From Pseudomonas viridiflava (GTDB lineage Bacteria > Pseudomonadota > Gammaproteobacteria > Pseudomonadales > Pseudomonadaceae): a stretch of DNA of 64,000 bases. The notes under the pieces were generated by a model. That model was not told the DNA's origin, ran no database searches, and saw nothing but the letters and a program-made list of their open reading frames with translations. Of the stretch, positions 1 to 10,849 are shown in pieces. Made by a program: the position numbers and the translations under genes. The first letter of the stretch is position 1. The number at the start of each line of letters is the position of its first letter. Location: assembly GCF_900585905.1 (NCBI RefSeq), contig NZ_UTVH01000001.1, positions 186,001-250,000 of the forward strand, given 5' to 3'.

Positions 1-1
1 A

Positions 2-1597
2 GTGCTGTCGGCCGAGCAAGTGGCCGAAGCAGACTGGATTCTGGTGGTCAACACCGGCGAAGTGGACCTGTCGCGTTTTGTCGGCAAGCGCCTGTTTCAA
101 GACTCCCCCGCGCATGCCTTGCAGGATGTCGACGCGTTCCTCAAACGCGCTGCCGAACAGGCGCAGGTCTATGCCGTGCCTGCGGCCAGCGCGACGGCCG
201 CTGCCGAGGCAGGTGGCGTGCCGCGCCTTGTCGCGATCACCGCCTGCCCAACCGGCGTGGCGCACACCTTCATGGCCGCCGAAGCCCTTCAGCAGGCAGC
301 CAAGCGCCTGGGCTATGAACTGCGTGTCGAGACCCAGGGTTCGGTGGGCGCGCGTGATCCGCTCAGCGCGCAAGCCATTGCCGATGCTGATGTGGTGCTT
401 TTGGCCGCAGACATCGAAGTGGCAACCGAGCGTTTTGCCGGCAAGCGTATCTATCGTTGTGGCACTGGCATTGCGCTGAAACAGTCGGAAGCCACGCTGA
501 AAAAAGCCTTGGCTGAAGGCGAGATCGAATCCGCAGCGGGCAGCGAAAAAGCGCCTGCGCGGCAGGAAAAAACCGGCGTCTACAAGCATTTGCTGACCGG
601 CGTTTCCTACATGCTGCCGATGGTGGTGGCGGGTGGTTTGCTGATTGCGCTGTCATTTGTGTTTGGCATTGAGGCATTCAAGGAACCCGGTACTCTGGCT
701 GCTGTGCTGAAACAGATCGGCGATGCCGCCTTCACTCTGATGGTGCCGCTGCTGGCGGGCTATATCGCTTACTCCATCGCCGACCGTCCGGGGCTGGCGC
801 CGGGTTTGATTGGCGGCCTGTTGGCCAGCACCCTCGGGGCAGGTTTCATCGGCGGTATTGCGGCCGGTTTCATCGCCGGTTACAGCGCCTGGGCGGTCGC
901 CCGTTATGTGCGCCTACCTGCCAGCGTCGAGGCGCTCAAGCCGATTCTGATCATCCCGTTGCTGGCCAGTCTGGTCACCGGTCTGGTGATGATTTATGCA
1001 GTGGGCAAACCGGTCGCCAGCCTCCTGGGCAGCCTGACCGTGTTCCTCGACAGCATGGGCACCACCAACGCGATCCTGCTGGGGGTGGTCCTCGGCGCGA
1101 TGATGTGTGTCGACCTCGGCGGGCCGATCAACAAGGCGTCCTACGCGTTTTCGGTGGGGCTGCTGGCATCCCAGAGTTATGCCCCCATGGCCGCCGCGAT
1201 GGCCGCGGGCATGGTGCCCCCCATCGGCATGGGTATCGCCAGCTTCATCGCCCGGCGCAAGTTTGCCCAGAGTGAGCGAGAGGCGGGCAAGGCGGCCTTC
1301 GTGCTGGGGTTGTGCTTCATTTCTGAAGGGGCGATTCCGTTTGCTGCCAAGGACCCGCTGCGGGTGATCCCGGCCAGCATCGCCGGTGGCGCGCTGACCG
1401 GTGCGTTGTCGATGTACTTCGGCTGCAAACTGATGGCGCCCCACGGCGGCCTGTTCGTGATGCTGATCCCCAATGCCATCAACCACGCGCTGCTGTACCT
1501 GATCGCGATTGTCGCCGGTAGCCTGGTGACTGGTATCACCTACGCCGTGCTCAAGCGCCCGGAAGCGGTGGAAATGGAAGTGGCCGCCAAGGCGTGA
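2..1597 (+). CDS. fruA: PTS fructose transporter subunit IIBC, 5' end missing
   Basis: Membrane permease of the fructose phosphotransferase system, which imports fructose as fructose 1-phosphate. The reading frame is open to the window edge, so the true start lies upstream; 531 residues are visible. The order is the tail of a degenerate IIB-like domain (about 1-55), an Ala-rich linker, and a IIB domain with the phospho-cysteine in the motif ITACPTGVAHTF (Cys at about residue 82 of the visible part). A multi-spanning IIC domain follows from about 195, with DLGGPINKASYAF and FISEGAIPFAAKDP typical of the fructose family. Identity is firm. The partner genes fruB and fruK are expected upstream but are not in the window. 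Confidence 0.93.
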   Translation: MLSAEQVAEADWILVVNTGEVDLSRFVGKRLFQDSPAHALQDVDAFLKRAAEQAQVYAVPAASATAAAEAGGVPRLVAITACPTGVAHTFMAAEALQQAAKRLGYELRVETQGSVGARDPLSAQAIADADVVLLAADIEVATERFAGKRIYRCGTGIALKQSEATLKKALAEGEIESAAGSEKAPARQEKTGVYKHLLTGVSYMLPMVVAGGLLIALSFVFGIEAFKEPGTLAAVLKQIGDAAFTLMVPLLAGYIAYSIADRPGLAPGLIGGLLASTLGAGFIGGIAAGFIAGYSAWAVARYVRLPASVEALKPILIIPLLASLVTGLVMIYAVGKPVASLLGSLTVFLDSMGTTNAILLGVVLGAMMCVDLGGPINKASYAFSVGLLASQSYAPMAAAMAAGMVPPIGMGIASFIARRKFAQSEREAGKAAFVLGLCFISEGAIPFAAKDPLRVIPASIAGGALTGALSMYFGCKLMAPHGGLFVMLIPNAINHALLYLIAIVAGSLVTGITYAVLKRPEAVEMEVAAKA

Positions 1598-1634
1598 TGG
1601 CGCATAACTGCCATTACTGAGTTGGAATGTTTTT

Positions 1635-1703
1635 CTGTAGGAGCCAACTTGTTGGCGAGGCGGTGGCAGTCACGCCGCTTCGCCAACAAGTTGGCTCCTA
1701 CAG
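1635..1703. repeat. REP-like inverted repeat, GTAGGAGCCAACTTGTTGGCG type
   Basis: Two perfect 23-base arms in inverse orientation, at 1635-1657 and 1681-1703, with a 23-base spacer, between fruA and phoD. The same motif recurs at 50411-50489, and a variant (TAGGAGCGGGCTTGCTCGCGA) occurs at 6101. This is the usual form of Pseudomonas repetitive extragenic palindromes. It could also fold into a transcript-end hairpin. Confidence 0.85.
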
Positions 1704-1827
1704 AACTCGCAATGTCAGGCTCACAGAGCGTTTGCCCGATATTCCGCCACCGCAACCTGGCCCACTGTCACATTTCCCCCATCTTGCGCTGCTAGCTTTC
1801 CCCTTTGTCTTTGATCAGGGGATTGCC

Positions 1828-3393
1828 ATGAGTCCGTTCGACCCGACGCGCCGCCGTATCATCCAGGCTGCTGGCGCTGGCCTGTTGTTGCCGGGGTTGG
1901 CCCCGGCGGTCATCGCGTCTGTGCAGGATCGGCCGAAGATCACCGACGGTGTGCAGTCCGGCGACATCCTCGGTGATCGCGCCATGGTCTGGAGCCGCAG
2001 CGACCGGCCTTCGCGCATGGTGGTGGAATGGGACACGCGCAGCATGTTCAGCAATCCGCGCCGTGTGGTGTCGGCCCTGGCTGACCAGCGCACTGACTTT
2101 ACCGCCCGCGTCGAACTCAGCGAGCTGCCGGTGGATCAGGCGATCTTCTACCGCGTGCAGTTCGAAGACGCCCAGTCCGGTGTCAGCAGCGAGCCCTGGT
2201 TTGGCCATCTGCGCAGTACGCCGCAGCAACGACGCGACCTGCGCTTTGTCTGGAGTGGCGACACGGTGGGGCAGGGCTTCGGCATCAATCCCGACATCGG
2301 CGGCATGCGTATCTATGAAGCCATGCGCCTGCGCCTGCCGGATTTTTTCATCCACAGCGGCGACACCATTTACGCTGACGGGCCGGTACCTGCGCAGCTG
2401 ACCACCGAAGACGGGCGCATCTGGCGCAACATCACCACCGAAGCCAAGAGCAAGGTGGCGGAGACCCTGGACGAGTATCGCGGCGCCTACCGTTACAACC
2501 TGCTGGACGACAACCTGCGTCGGTTCAACGCCGAGGTGCCGCAGATCTGGCAGTGGGATGACCACGAAGTCACCAATAACTGGTCGCCGAGCAAACAGCT
2601 GGATGACCGTTACAAGGTCAAGGACATCCAGCTGCTGGCCGCCCGCGGCCGCCAGGCGTTTCTCGAATACGCGCCGATGCGCTTGCAACAGGCCGACAAT
2701 GGTGGCCGGATCTACCGCAAGATTGCCTACGGGCCGATGCTGGACGTGTTTGTGCTGGACATGCGCAGCTATCGCGACGGCAACGACGCCAACCTGGCCG
2801 ACAAGCCAGATTCCACCACGACGTTTCTCGGCCGCACGCAGCTGGATTGGCTCAAGCGCGAACTCAAGCAGTCTTCGGCGCAGTGGAAGGTGATTGCCGC
2901 CGACATGCCCATTGGCCTGGGCGTGCCTGACGGCGAAGTCAGCCCTGGTGTGGCGCGCTGGGAGGCGATTGCCAACGGTCAGGATGGTGCAGCCATGGGC
3001 CGTGAGCTGGAAGTCGCCGAGCTGCTTGGCTACCTGCACACGCAGAAAATTCGCGACTGCGTATGGCTGACCGCCGATGTGCATTATTGTGCGGCGCATC
3101 ACTATCAGCCCGACCGCGCGGTGTTTCAGGATTTCGATCCGTTCTGGGAGTTCGTCGCCGGGCCATTGAACGCGGGCAGCTTCGGGCCCAATGCGCTGGA
3201 CAAGACCTTCGGCCCCGAGCTGGTCTTCCAGAAGGCGCCGCCTGCGCAGAACACCTCGCCCTTCGCTGGCTTTCAGTTCTTCGGCGAGGTCAATATCGAC
3301 GGGCAAAGCGCCGAGATGACCGTCACTCTGCGGGATCTGGATGGCGTTTCGGTGTTCGAGAAAAAACTGGTGCCTGCGCGGGATGCTGTCTGA
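1828..3393 (+). CDS. phoD: PhoD-type alkaline phosphatase D family protein, Tat-exported
   Basis: Predicted periplasmic metallophosphoesterase that releases phosphate from phosphomono- or diesters. The ATG at 1828 is chosen because it gives a twin-arginine signal peptide (TRRRIIQAAGAG, then LLLPGLAP); the open frame extends upstream only into REP DNA. The product is 521 residues. An N-terminal Fn3-like PhoD domain (about 40-140) precedes the catalytic domain, which carries SGDTIYADGP, WDDHEVTNNW, DMRSYR and TADVHY, the metal-ligand segments of the PhoD family. Phosphate regulation is likely from the family, but I did not identify a clear Pho box. Substrate is not determined. Confidence 0.88.
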   Translation: MSPFDPTRRRIIQAAGAGLLLPGLAPAVIASVQDRPKITDGVQSGDILGDRAMVWSRSDRPSRMVVEWDTRSMFSNPRRVVSALADQRTDFTARVELSELPVDQAIFYRVQFEDAQSGVSSEPWFGHLRSTPQQRRDLRFVWSGDTVGQGFGINPDIGGMRIYEAMRLRLPDFFIHSGDTIYADGPVPAQLTTEDGRIWRNITTEAKSKVAETLDEYRGAYRYNLLDDNLRRFNAEVPQIWQWDDHEVTNNWSPSKQLDDRYKVKDIQLLAARGRQAFLEYAPMRLQQADNGGRIYRKIAYGPMLDVFVLDMRSYRDGNDANLADKPDSTTTFLGRTQLDWLKRELKQSSAQWKVIAADMPIGLGVPDGEVSPGVARWEAIANGQDGAAMGRELEVAELLGYLHTQKIRDCVWLTADVHYCAAHHYQPDRAVFQDFDPFWEFVAGPLNAGSFGPNALDKTFGPELVFQKAPPAQNTSPFAGFQFFGEVNIDGQSAEMTVTLRDLDGVSVFEKKLVPARDAV

Positions 3394-3408
3394 GGCAAGC
3401 GAGATGCT

Positions 3409-3504
3409 GTGGGACGTGGTACCGGCTTTAGCCGGGAAGAGGCCAATGCCGCCACTGAAAGTTGTGCTTCAGTCGCACTGCTTCCCGGCTAAAGCCGGTC
3501 CCAC
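3409..3504. repeat. REP-like inverted repeat, GTGGGACCGGCTTTAGCCGGGAAG type
   Basis: Two inverse arms, at 3409-3439 (GTGGGACGTGGTACCGGCTT onward) and 3481-3504 (CTTCCCGGCTAAAGCCGGTC onward). The left arm carries an extra GTGGTA. It lies between phoD and the next gene. A closely similar pair occurs at 51617-51706 and a degenerate one near 20941, so this is a dispersed family distinct from the one at 1635. Confidence 0.85.
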
Positions 3505-3601
3505 GTCAGTGGCGGGTCTGAACACCCACGGAAATTCCCGGTAACGCTCTTGTCGATGCTGGCTTATCATTGGCCACCTAACGACGGGACAGGGCGGCCG
3601 C

Positions 3602-4543
3602 ATGCTGGACATCTTCTTTCAGACCCTGGCAATTACCGCACCGGTTTTCGCCATGCTGTTTCTTGGCGTGGGGCTGAAACGGATCGGCTGGATTGATGAT
3701 GGTTTCATCATGACCGCGTCGAGCCTGGTGTTTAACGTCACCATGCCTGCGTTGTTGTTTCTGGGCATCATTCACGCCGACCTGAACGCTGCGCTGCAAC
3801 CGCCGCTGCTGATTTTCTTCTCTCTGGCCACACTGTTCGGTTTTGCGTTCGCCTGGGTCTGGGCGATCTGGCGCGTACCGCTTGAAGAGCGCGGCGTGTT
3901 CGTGCAAGGCGCGTTCAGAGGCAACAATGGCGTCGTGGGTCTGGCCCTAGCGGCCAGCATGTACGGCGACTACGGTATTTCCCTCGGCGCGATTCTCGCG
4001 GCACTGGTGATTCTCTTCTACAACGCGCTGTCCACCATTGTCCTGGCGGTGTACAGCCCGGTGATCAAATCCGACCCCTGGAGCGTGTTCAAGAGCGTGC
4101 TGTGCAACCCGCTGATCATCAGCGTGCTGGCAGCGTCCCCCTTTGCTTATTTCAAGATTCCCTTGCCGCACTGGCTGGAGACATCGGGCAACTATCTGGC
4201 ACAGATGACCTTGCCCCTGGCGCTGATCTGCATCGGCGGCACGCTGTCGCTGCAATCCTTGCGCAAGAGTGGCGAGCTGGCCTTGAGCGCCAGCGCCATG
4301 AAGATGATTACCCTGCCGATTCTGTGCACGCTGGCGGCCTGGCTCTATGGCTTTCGCGGCGCCGAACTGGGGATTCTGTTTCTGTACTTCGGCAGCCCGA
4401 CGGCTGCGGCGAGCTACGTCATGGCCCGCGCCGCCAACGGCAATCATGAACTGGCGGCGGCGATCATCGTCATCACGACGCTGGCAGCTGCCGTGACCAC
4501 CAACATTGGCATTTTCATCCTGCAGTGGGGTGGCTGGATCTAG
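3602..4543 (+). CDS. AEC family transporter (auxin efflux carrier fold)
   Basis: Inner-membrane transporter of the AEC/BART group, whose bacterial members carry small organic acids such as malate or malonate. The 313-residue product is hydrophobic throughout, with about ten predicted membrane segments. It has the family's split halves, and polar GNNGVVGLALA (about 107-117) and FGSPTAAASYVMA (about 263-275) fit the conserved helix-break positions. The start at 3602 follows GGACAGGGCGGCCGC, giving a reasonable ribosome site. No neighbour indicates the substrate, so only the family is assigned. Confidence 0.85.
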   Translation: MLDIFFQTLAITAPVFAMLFLGVGLKRIGWIDDGFIMTASSLVFNVTMPALLFLGIIHADLNAALQPPLLIFFSLATLFGFAFAWVWAIWRVPLEERGVFVQGAFRGNNGVVGLALAASMYGDYGISLGAILAALVILFYNALSTIVLAVYSPVIKSDPWSVFKSVLCNPLIISVLAASPFAYFKIPLPHWLETSGNYLAQMTLPLALICIGGTLSLQSLRKSGELALSASAMKMITLPILCTLAAWLYGFRGAELGILFLYFGSPTAAASYVMARAANGNHELAAAIIVITTLAAAVTTNIGIFILQWGGWI

Positions 4544-4585
4544 CTGTTCGGCCAGTTGTCGCTCACTTCCTGCGCCACGCGACCG

Positions 4586-5671
4586 TCAGTGCTGCCGTCG
4601 CCAGGCCCTGGCCGTGCTGTAGACGATCAACAGTGCCAGCACCGGCAGGATGAATTGCAGCATCAGCCGCTCCAGCTTTTCCGCCAGTGGCATGCCCGTG
4701 GTGAACGACACGATATGCAGGGCGTACAGCAGATACAGCAAGAGCAGCATCAGGCCCTCCGCGCGGGTGATACGGTAGCCGGAATAAAACAGCGGCAGGC
4801 ACAGCGCGGTAACCCCCAGCAGCACTGGCAAGTCGAAATCCAGCGCGTTGGGCGATACCGATAACGACGCCGGCGCAATCAGCGCAGTAATCCCCAGTAC
4901 GCCCAGCAGGTTGAACAGGCTGCTGCCGATCACGTTACCGACAGCGATATCCCGTTGCCCACGCAAGGCGGCGACCAGCGACGTGGCCAGGCAGGGCAGT
5001 GAGGTGCTGACGGCGATGACGGTCAGGCCGATGACCCGTTCGGACAGGCCCAAATCAAGTGCCAGCACCACCGACGCGGCCACCAGCAGATGACTGCCGA
5101 CGATCAGACAGGCAATGCCGATCACCAGAGCGGCCAGGCGCAACAGTGCCGGCCCGGGTTTACGGGCGTCTGCCTCACTGGCGGACTTGCGATAGGCGAA
5201 TCCCTGTCCGGACTGGCGCAGCACCATCGCCAGAAAAACCAGCAGCCCCAGCAGTAGAATCGCGCCATCCAGCGTGCCGAGCGTACCGTTCCACGACAGG
5301 CCGAAGACCAGGGCGCTGGCGGCAATCATCAGCGGGATGTCCACGCGTATCAGTTGCCGGGTCACCCGCAGCGGAATGATCAGCGCACACAGGCCCAGGG
5401 TTACCAGCAGGTTGAAGATGCTGCCGCCGACCACGCTGCCGACGGCAATGTCCGGGCTGTCGCTGAGCGCTGCCTGCAAGCCCACCGCCATCTGCGGCGC
5501 GCTGCTGCCCAGGGCGACGAAACTCAGGCCGATGAACAGCGGACGCACCCCCAGCATCGTCGCCAGGCTGACTGCCGCGCGCACGGACAATTCTGCGCCC
5601 AGCACCAGCAGCAACAGGCCGCTGATCCATTGCAGGAGGTCAGGCAGGGGCAGGGAGGTTAACTGGAGAAT
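4586..5671 (-). CDS. CaCA superfamily (YrbG-like) sodium/calcium exchanger, atypical
   Basis: Integral membrane protein with the two inverted alpha repeats of cation exchangers: ALGSSAPQMAVGLQAALSD with VGGSIFNLLVTLG, and VSTSLPCLATSLVAALRGQ with IGSSLFNLLGVLG. The family normally has Glu right after the Pro of each repeat (SAPE, SLPE), and these side chains bind the transported ion. Here they are Gln and Cys, so calcium exchange should not be assumed. No ATG or GTG precedes the first helix. A TTG at 5614 would cut into helix 1, whereas an ATT at 5671, 8-9 bases after GAGGA, restores LQLTSLPLPDLLQWISG (361 residues). The start is therefore uncertain. It directly follows rlpA. Confidence 0.8.
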   Translation of the reverse strand: MLQLTSLPLPDLLQWISGLLLLVLGAELSVRAAVSLATMLGVRPLFIGLSFVALGSSAPQMAVGLQAALSDSPDIAVGSVVGGSIFNLLVTLGLCALIIPLRVTRQLIRVDIPLMIAASALVFGLSWNGTLGTLDGAILLLGLLVFLAMVLRQSGQGFAYRKSASEADARKPGPALLRLAALVIGIACLIVGSHLLVAASVVLALDLGLSERVIGLTVIAVSTSLPCLATSLVAALRGQRDIAVGNVIGSSLFNLLGVLGITALIAPASLSVSPNALDFDLPVLLGVTALCLPLFYSGYRITRAEGLMLLLLYLLYALHIVSFTTGMPLAEKLERLMLQFILPVLALLIVYSTARAWRRQH

Positions 5672-5682
5672 GGGGGGCGTCC

Positions 5683-6060
5683 TCAGTCGTTCAGGCTTTG
5701 CACGCGCACCGGCGCTGCGCCACTGCGCAGCATGCCGATCTGCTCGGCAGCGGCGCGTGACAGATCGATCAGCCGCCCCCGGGCATGCGGGCCGCGATCA
5801 TTGATACGGACGATAACGCTTTTGTCGTTATCCAGGTTGGTGACCTTGACGCGCGTGCCGAATGGCAGCTGGCGATGGGCGGCCGTGAGGCCGTTCTGAT
5901 TGAAGCGCTCGCCGCTGGCCGTCTGATTGCCATGGTGTTGCGAGCCGTAATAGGAGGCGTTGCCTGTTTCGTTGTAGCCGCGCGGGTCGATGATCTGATT
6001 CTGGCTGGCGCAGCCCACCAGACAGGTGAACAGCGCTGTGGTGCCGAGAAGCCGCAGCAT
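5683..6060 (-). CDS. rlpA: short RlpA-like septal ring lipoprotein (double-psi beta barrel)
   Basis: Predicted outer-membrane lipoprotein of 125 residues. The signal peptide ends in the lipobox LVGC (Cys17), and the rest is one double-psi beta-barrel domain. [37 protein letters not shown] and [15 protein letters not shown] carry the Glu, His and Asp positions linked to lytic transglycosylase activity in RlpA. The C-terminal SPOR domain of full-length RlpA is absent, so septal targeting may differ. The Pseudomonas genome probably also has a full-length rlpA elsewhere. The exchanger gene follows closely on the same strand, suggesting co-transcription. Confidence 0.82.
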   Translation of the reverse strand: MLRLLGTTALFTCLVGCASQNQIIDPRGYNETGNASYYGSQHHGNQTASGERFNQNGLTAAHRQLPFGTRVKVTNLDNDKSVIVRINDRGPHARGRLIDLSRAAAEQIGMLRSGAAPVRVQSLND

Positions 6061-6100
6061 GGGTTTGATCCTTGTACGACGTTGGACGCGCGCTCACCTC

Positions 6101-6186
6101 TAGGAGCGGGCTTGCTCGCGATTCGGCACTTCATCCGAAACATCTATCGAATGAACTGACGCTATCGCGAGCAAGCTCGCTCCTAC
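6101..6186. repeat. REP-like inverted repeat, TAGGAGCGGGCTTGCTCGCGA type
   Basis: Inverse arms at 6101-6121 and 6165-6185 differ at one position. They sit in the gap between the start of rlpA and the end of gatB, both on the minus strand. This is the classic Pseudomonas 35-40-base REP core and could act as a transcript end for gatB. Confidence 0.85.
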
Positions 6187-6215
6187 AGGTCGTTTTGACC
6201 TGAAAGACTCTTGAA

Positions 6216-7661
6216 TCAGCCTTCCAGCTTCTTCTTCAGCAGTTCATTGACCTGCTGCGGGTTGGCCTTGCCTTTGGAGACTTTCATCGCCTGGCCGACG
6301 AAGAAGCCGAACATCTTGCCGCGCTTGGCTTCATCGGCAGCGCGGTACTGTTCGACCTGTTCGGCGTTGGCCGCCAGCATCTCGTCAAGCATCGACTCGA
6401 TGGCGCCGCTGTCGGTAACCTGCTTGAGGCCGCGCTTGTCGATGATTTCGTCGGCGCTGCCTTCACCATTGGCCATGGCCTCGAAGACCATCTTCGCGAT
6501 CTTGCCGGAAATGGTGTTGTCGGTGATACGCTTGAGCATGCCGCCCAGTTGCTCGGCGCTCACCGGCGAAGCTTCGATCTCCAGGCCCTGCTTGTTGAGC
6601 AGGCTGCCCAGCTCGACCATGACCCAGTTGGCCGCCAGCTTGGCGTCGCCGCTGATGCTCACTACCTGCTCGAAATAATCCGCCTGCTCGCGGCTGGAAG
6701 CCAGCACGCTGGCGTCGTAGGCCGACAAGCCAAACTGGCTCTGGAAGCGCTCGCGCTTCTGTGGCGGCAGCTCTGGCAGGGTGGCGCGGGTTTCTTCGAT
6801 GAACGAGTCTTCGATGATCACCGGCAGCAGATCAGGGTCGGGGAAGTAACGGTAGTCGTTGGCTTCCTCCTTGCTGCGCATGGCGCGGGTTTCGTCCTTG
6901 TTCGGATCGTACAGACGCGTCTGCTGGATCACCTTGCCGCCGTCTTCGATCAGGTCGATCTGGCGCTGGATTTCGCTGTTGATCGCCTTCTCGATGAAGC
7001 GGAACGAGTTGACGTTCTTGATCTCGCAGCGGGTGCCGAACTCGACCTGGCCTTTGGGCCGGATCGATACGTTGCAGTCGCAACGCAGCGAGCCTTCGGC
7101 CATGTTGCCGTCGCAAATGTCCAGGTAGCGCACCAGTGCGTGCATGGCCTTGACGTAGGCAACCGCTTCCTTGGCCGAACGCATGTCCGGTTCGGAAACG
7201 ATCTCCAGCAGCGGCGTGCCGGCGCGGTTCAGGTCGATGCCGGTCATGCCGCTGAAGTCTTCGTGCAGGCTCTTGCCGGCGTCTTCTTCAAGGTGGGCAC
7301 GGGTGATGCCGACGCGTTTGACCGTGCCGTCTTCAAGGGTGATGTCCAGGTGGCCCTTGCCGACGATCGGCAGCTCCATCTGGCTGATCTGATAGCCCTT
7401 GGGCAGGTCCGGATAAAAGTAGTTCTTGCGCGCAAACACATTGTGTTGACCGATCTCGGCGTCCACCGCCAGACCGAACTTGACCGCCATGCGCACTGCT
7501 TCGCGGTTCAGTACCGGCAACACCCCGGGCATGCCCAGGTCAACCAGGCTCGCTTGAGTGTTCGGCTCGGAGCCGAACGCGATGGCGCTGCCGGAGAAAA
7601 TCTTTGACTGGGTCGAAAGCTGGGTGTGAATCTCCAGCCCGATGACGACTTCCCATTGCAT
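6216..7661 (-). CDS. gatB: aspartyl/glutamyl-tRNA amidotransferase subunit B
   Basis: Subunit B of the GatCAB transamidase, which converts misacylated Glu-tRNA(Gln) and Asp-tRNA(Asn) to the correct amides; B binds the tRNA and holds the kinase site. The ATG at 7661 gives [15 protein letters not shown] and 481 residues, the usual length. The cradle domain includes [16 protein letters not shown] and [13 protein letters not shown]. The C-terminal YqeY-like tail ends in [15 protein letters not shown]. It is the last gene of gatC-gatA-gatB, 11 bases after gatA. Confidence 0.97.
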   Translation of the reverse strand: MQWEVVIGLEIHTQLSTQSKIFSGSAIAFGSEPNTQASLVDLGMPGVLPVLNREAVRMAVKFGLAVDAEIGQHNVFARKNYFYPDLPKGYQISQMELPIVGKGHLDITLEDGTVKRVGITRAHLEEDAGKSLHEDFSGMTGIDLNRAGTPLLEIVSEPDMRSAKEAVAYVKAMHALVRYLDICDGNMAEGSLRCDCNVSIRPKGQVEFGTRCEIKNVNSFRFIEKAINSEIQRQIDLIEDGGKVIQQTRLYDPNKDETRAMRSKEEANDYRYFPDPDLLPVIIEDSFIEETRATLPELPPQKRERFQSQFGLSAYDASVLASSREQADYFEQVVSISGDAKLAANWVMVELGSLLNKQGLEIEASPVSAEQLGGMLKRITDNTISGKIAKMVFEAMANGEGSADEIIDKRGLKQVTDSGAIESMLDEMLAANAEQVEQYRAADEAKRGKMFGFFVGQAMKVSKGKANPQQVNELLKKKLEG

Positions 7662-7672
7662 GTGTTTTCTCC

Positions 7673-9124
7673 TTAGAAGCCGCCAGGCGTGCGCAGGTGC
7701 CAATCGGTGACTTGCTGGTATTGATGAGCGACGTTCAGCAAGCGGCCTTCCTGGAAATACGGGGCCAGCAGCTGTACGCCGACCGGCAGGCCGTCAGCGA
7801 AGCCGGCGGGCATGGACAAGCCCGGCAGACCCGCGAGGTTGGCGGTAATGGTGTAGAAGTCTTCCAGATACTCGGCGATCGGGTCATTGCTCTTGGCACC
7901 GATTTTCCACGCCGGGTTAGGCGTGGTCGGGCCGAGAATCACATCCACGTCAGCGAAGGCGGTCATGAAGTCGTTCTTGATCAGGCGGCGGATTTTCTGC
8001 GCCTGCAGGTAGTAGGCATCGTAGTAACCGGCGGACAGGGCATAGGCGCCCACCATGATGCGGCGCTGTACTTCCGCGCCGAAACCTTCGGCGCGCGAGC
8101 GCTTGTACAGATCGGTGAGGTCCTTGGGGTCTTCACAGCGGTAGCCGAAGCGCACGCCATCAAAGCGCGACAGGTTGGACGAGGCTTCTGCCGGAGCGAT
8201 GACGTAATACGCCGGGATCGCGTGCTGCAGGTTGGGCAGGCTGATGTCCTTGACCACGGCGCCGAGCTTTTTCAGCTCCTCCACACTGGCCATGACCAGG
8301 TCGGCGATACGTGGGTCCAGGCCGGCACTGAAATATTCCCTTGGGATGCCGATGCGCAGGCCCTGCAGCGAACCGTTGAGGCTGGCGCTGTAGTCCGGGA
8401 CGGGTTCGTCGATGCTGGTGGAATCCTGCGGGTCGAACCCGGCCATGCCTTGCAGCAGCAAAGCGCAATCTTCAGCAGTACGGGCCATGGGGCCGGCCTG
8501 ATCGAGGCTGGACGCGTAGGCAATCATGCCCCAGCGCGACACCCGGCCATAGGTCGGTTTCAGGCCGGTGAGGTTGGTCAGTGCCGCCGGCTGGCGAATC
8601 GAGCCGCCGGTGTCGGTGCCGGTCGCCGCGGGCAACAGACGCGCCGCCACGGCAGCGGCCGAACCGCCGGAAGAACCACCCGGTACATGCTCAAGATTCC
8701 ACGGGTTTTTCACCGCGCCGTAATAGCTCGACTCACTGGCAGACCCCATGGCGAACTCGTCCATGTTGGTCTTGCCCAGGGTGACGGCCCCGGCTGCGGC
8801 CAGTTTCGCCACAACAGTGGCGTCATACGGCGCCTTGAAGTTGTCGAGCATCTTCGAGGCGCAACTGGTACGCACGCCCTGAGTGCAGAACAGATCCTTG
8901 TGGGCCAGTGGCGCGCCCAGCAGCGGATTATGCTCACCGGCTGCGCGACGGGCATCGGCCGCCTGCGCCTGGGTAATCGCCAGGTCTTCGGTAAGGGTGA
9001 TGAAGCTATTGAGCTGGGGATCGAGCTGCGAGATACGTGCGAGCAGGACCCGGGTCAATTCTTCGGAAGAAAACTTTTTGTCAGCGAGACCGCGAGCGAT
9101 CTCGGCCAGTGTCATTTCATGCAT
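7673..9124 (-). CDS. gatA: aspartyl/glutamyl-tRNA amidotransferase subunit A
   Basis: Glutaminase subunit of GatCAB, of the amidase-signature family; it releases ammonia from glutamine and channels it to GatB. The Ser-cisSer-Lys triad is visible: Lys in LAHKDLF, and the two Ser in [17 protein letters not shown] and [12 protein letters not shown]. The ATG at 9124 ([13 protein letters not shown], 483 residues) matches the family start. A GTG three codons upstream is closer to AAGGGA, so the exact start is slightly open. It follows gatC by 15 bases in the same operon. Confidence 0.97.
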   Translation of the reverse strand: MHEMTLAEIARGLADKKFSSEELTRVLLARISQLDPQLNSFITLTEDLAITQAQAADARRAAGEHNPLLGAPLAHKDLFCTQGVRTSCASKMLDNFKAPYDATVVAKLAAAGAVTLGKTNMDEFAMGSASESSYYGAVKNPWNLEHVPGGSSGGSAAAVAARLLPAATGTDTGGSIRQPAALTNLTGLKPTYGRVSRWGMIAYASSLDQAGPMARTAEDCALLLQGMAGFDPQDSTSIDEPVPDYSASLNGSLQGLRIGIPREYFSAGLDPRIADLVMASVEELKKLGAVVKDISLPNLQHAIPAYYVIAPAEASSNLSRFDGVRFGYRCEDPKDLTDLYKRSRAEGFGAEVQRRIMVGAYALSAGYYDAYYLQAQKIRRLIKNDFMTAFADVDVILGPTTPNPAWKIGAKSNDPIAEYLEDFYTITANLAGLPGLSMPAGFADGLPVGVQLLAPYFQEGRLLNVAHQYQQVTDWHLRTPGGF

Positions 9125-9139
9125 TGAAGGCACATTCCC

Positions 9140-9427
9140 TTAGTCGATGACTTTTGGAACCAGATAAAGGCCGTCCTGGACCGCCGGCGCGATGGCTTGA
9201 TAAGTTTCCCGGCGATTTCGCTCGGTCACCACGTCGTCACGCAGACGCTGAGACGCTTCAAGGGGGTGAGCCAGGGGCTCGATACCGGTGGTATCGACCG
9301 CCTGCATCTGGTCAACCAACCCGAGAATGCTGTTAAGTGCTTCGGTAGTACGCGGAATATCGGCTTCATTCAGGCCCAGTCGGGCCAGGTGAGCGATCTT
9401 TTCCACGTTGGAGCGATCAAGCGCCAT
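9140..9427 (-). CDS. gatC: aspartyl/glutamyl-tRNA amidotransferase subunit C
   Basis: Small 95-residue subunit that wraps around and stabilises the GatA-GatB complex. [17 protein letters not shown] and [18 protein letters not shown] are typical of the family. It is first in the gatCAB operon, divergent from mreB. The intervening 209 bases (9428-9636) must hold both promoters. Confidence 0.96.
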   Translation of the reverse strand: MALDRSNVEKIAHLARLGLNEADIPRTTEALNSILGLVDQMQAVDTTGIEPLAHPLEASQRLRDDVVTERNRRETYQAIAPAVQDGLYLVPKVID

Positions 9428-9624
9428 GGGGTTCTCCAGTGGAATGCCTACGAATGAGGCCGGTGTGTTAGATTGGCGAACACTATCGCATTTTCTACGG
9501 CCATAAGGTCGCGAACGTCCAGGGTCGTGCTCGGAAAAACCGCTAATTTAGCATATTGGCTCCTTGCCCAAAATCCCTGTCGTTGTTAGAGTTTGCCGCA
9601 CTTTTTTACCCACGCGTTGCCTAG

Positions 9625-10674
<1,050 letters not shown>

Positions 10675-10706
10675 TCGCCGAGGCATCCATCATGCAACCT
10701 TTTGTG

Positions 10707-10732
10707 TACAGGTAGCGCTTTGGCTACCTGTA
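10707..10732 (+). promoter_or_regulatory. hairpin between mreB and mreC
   Basis: A perfect 9-base stem (TACAGGTAG and CTACCTGTA) with an 8-base loop, 32 bases after the mreB stop. No T-run follows, so it is more likely an RNA-processing or stabilising element, or a weak attenuator, than a classic terminator. It could let MreB be made in excess over MreC and MreD. Function is inferred. Confidence 0.5.
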
Positions 10733-10849
10733 TGCGTTAGGCTGACGCCGAATCGAAACATGGCGTTAACTTTTCCTACCTGTCCGGGCCGGTTTGATAC
10801 CGCATGAATAACCACAGCCGATTGAAATCTTGCTTCGGAGGAGCGGCCC

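Noticed and set aside
1792..3306. 504-codon minus-strand frame opposite phoD
   Set aside because: Shadow of the PhoD gene; low-complexity composition and no motif.
7697..9127. 476-codon open frame on the plus strand opposite gatA
   Set aside because: It mirrors gatA codon for codon; no ribosome site or recognisable motif, and GatA is certain.
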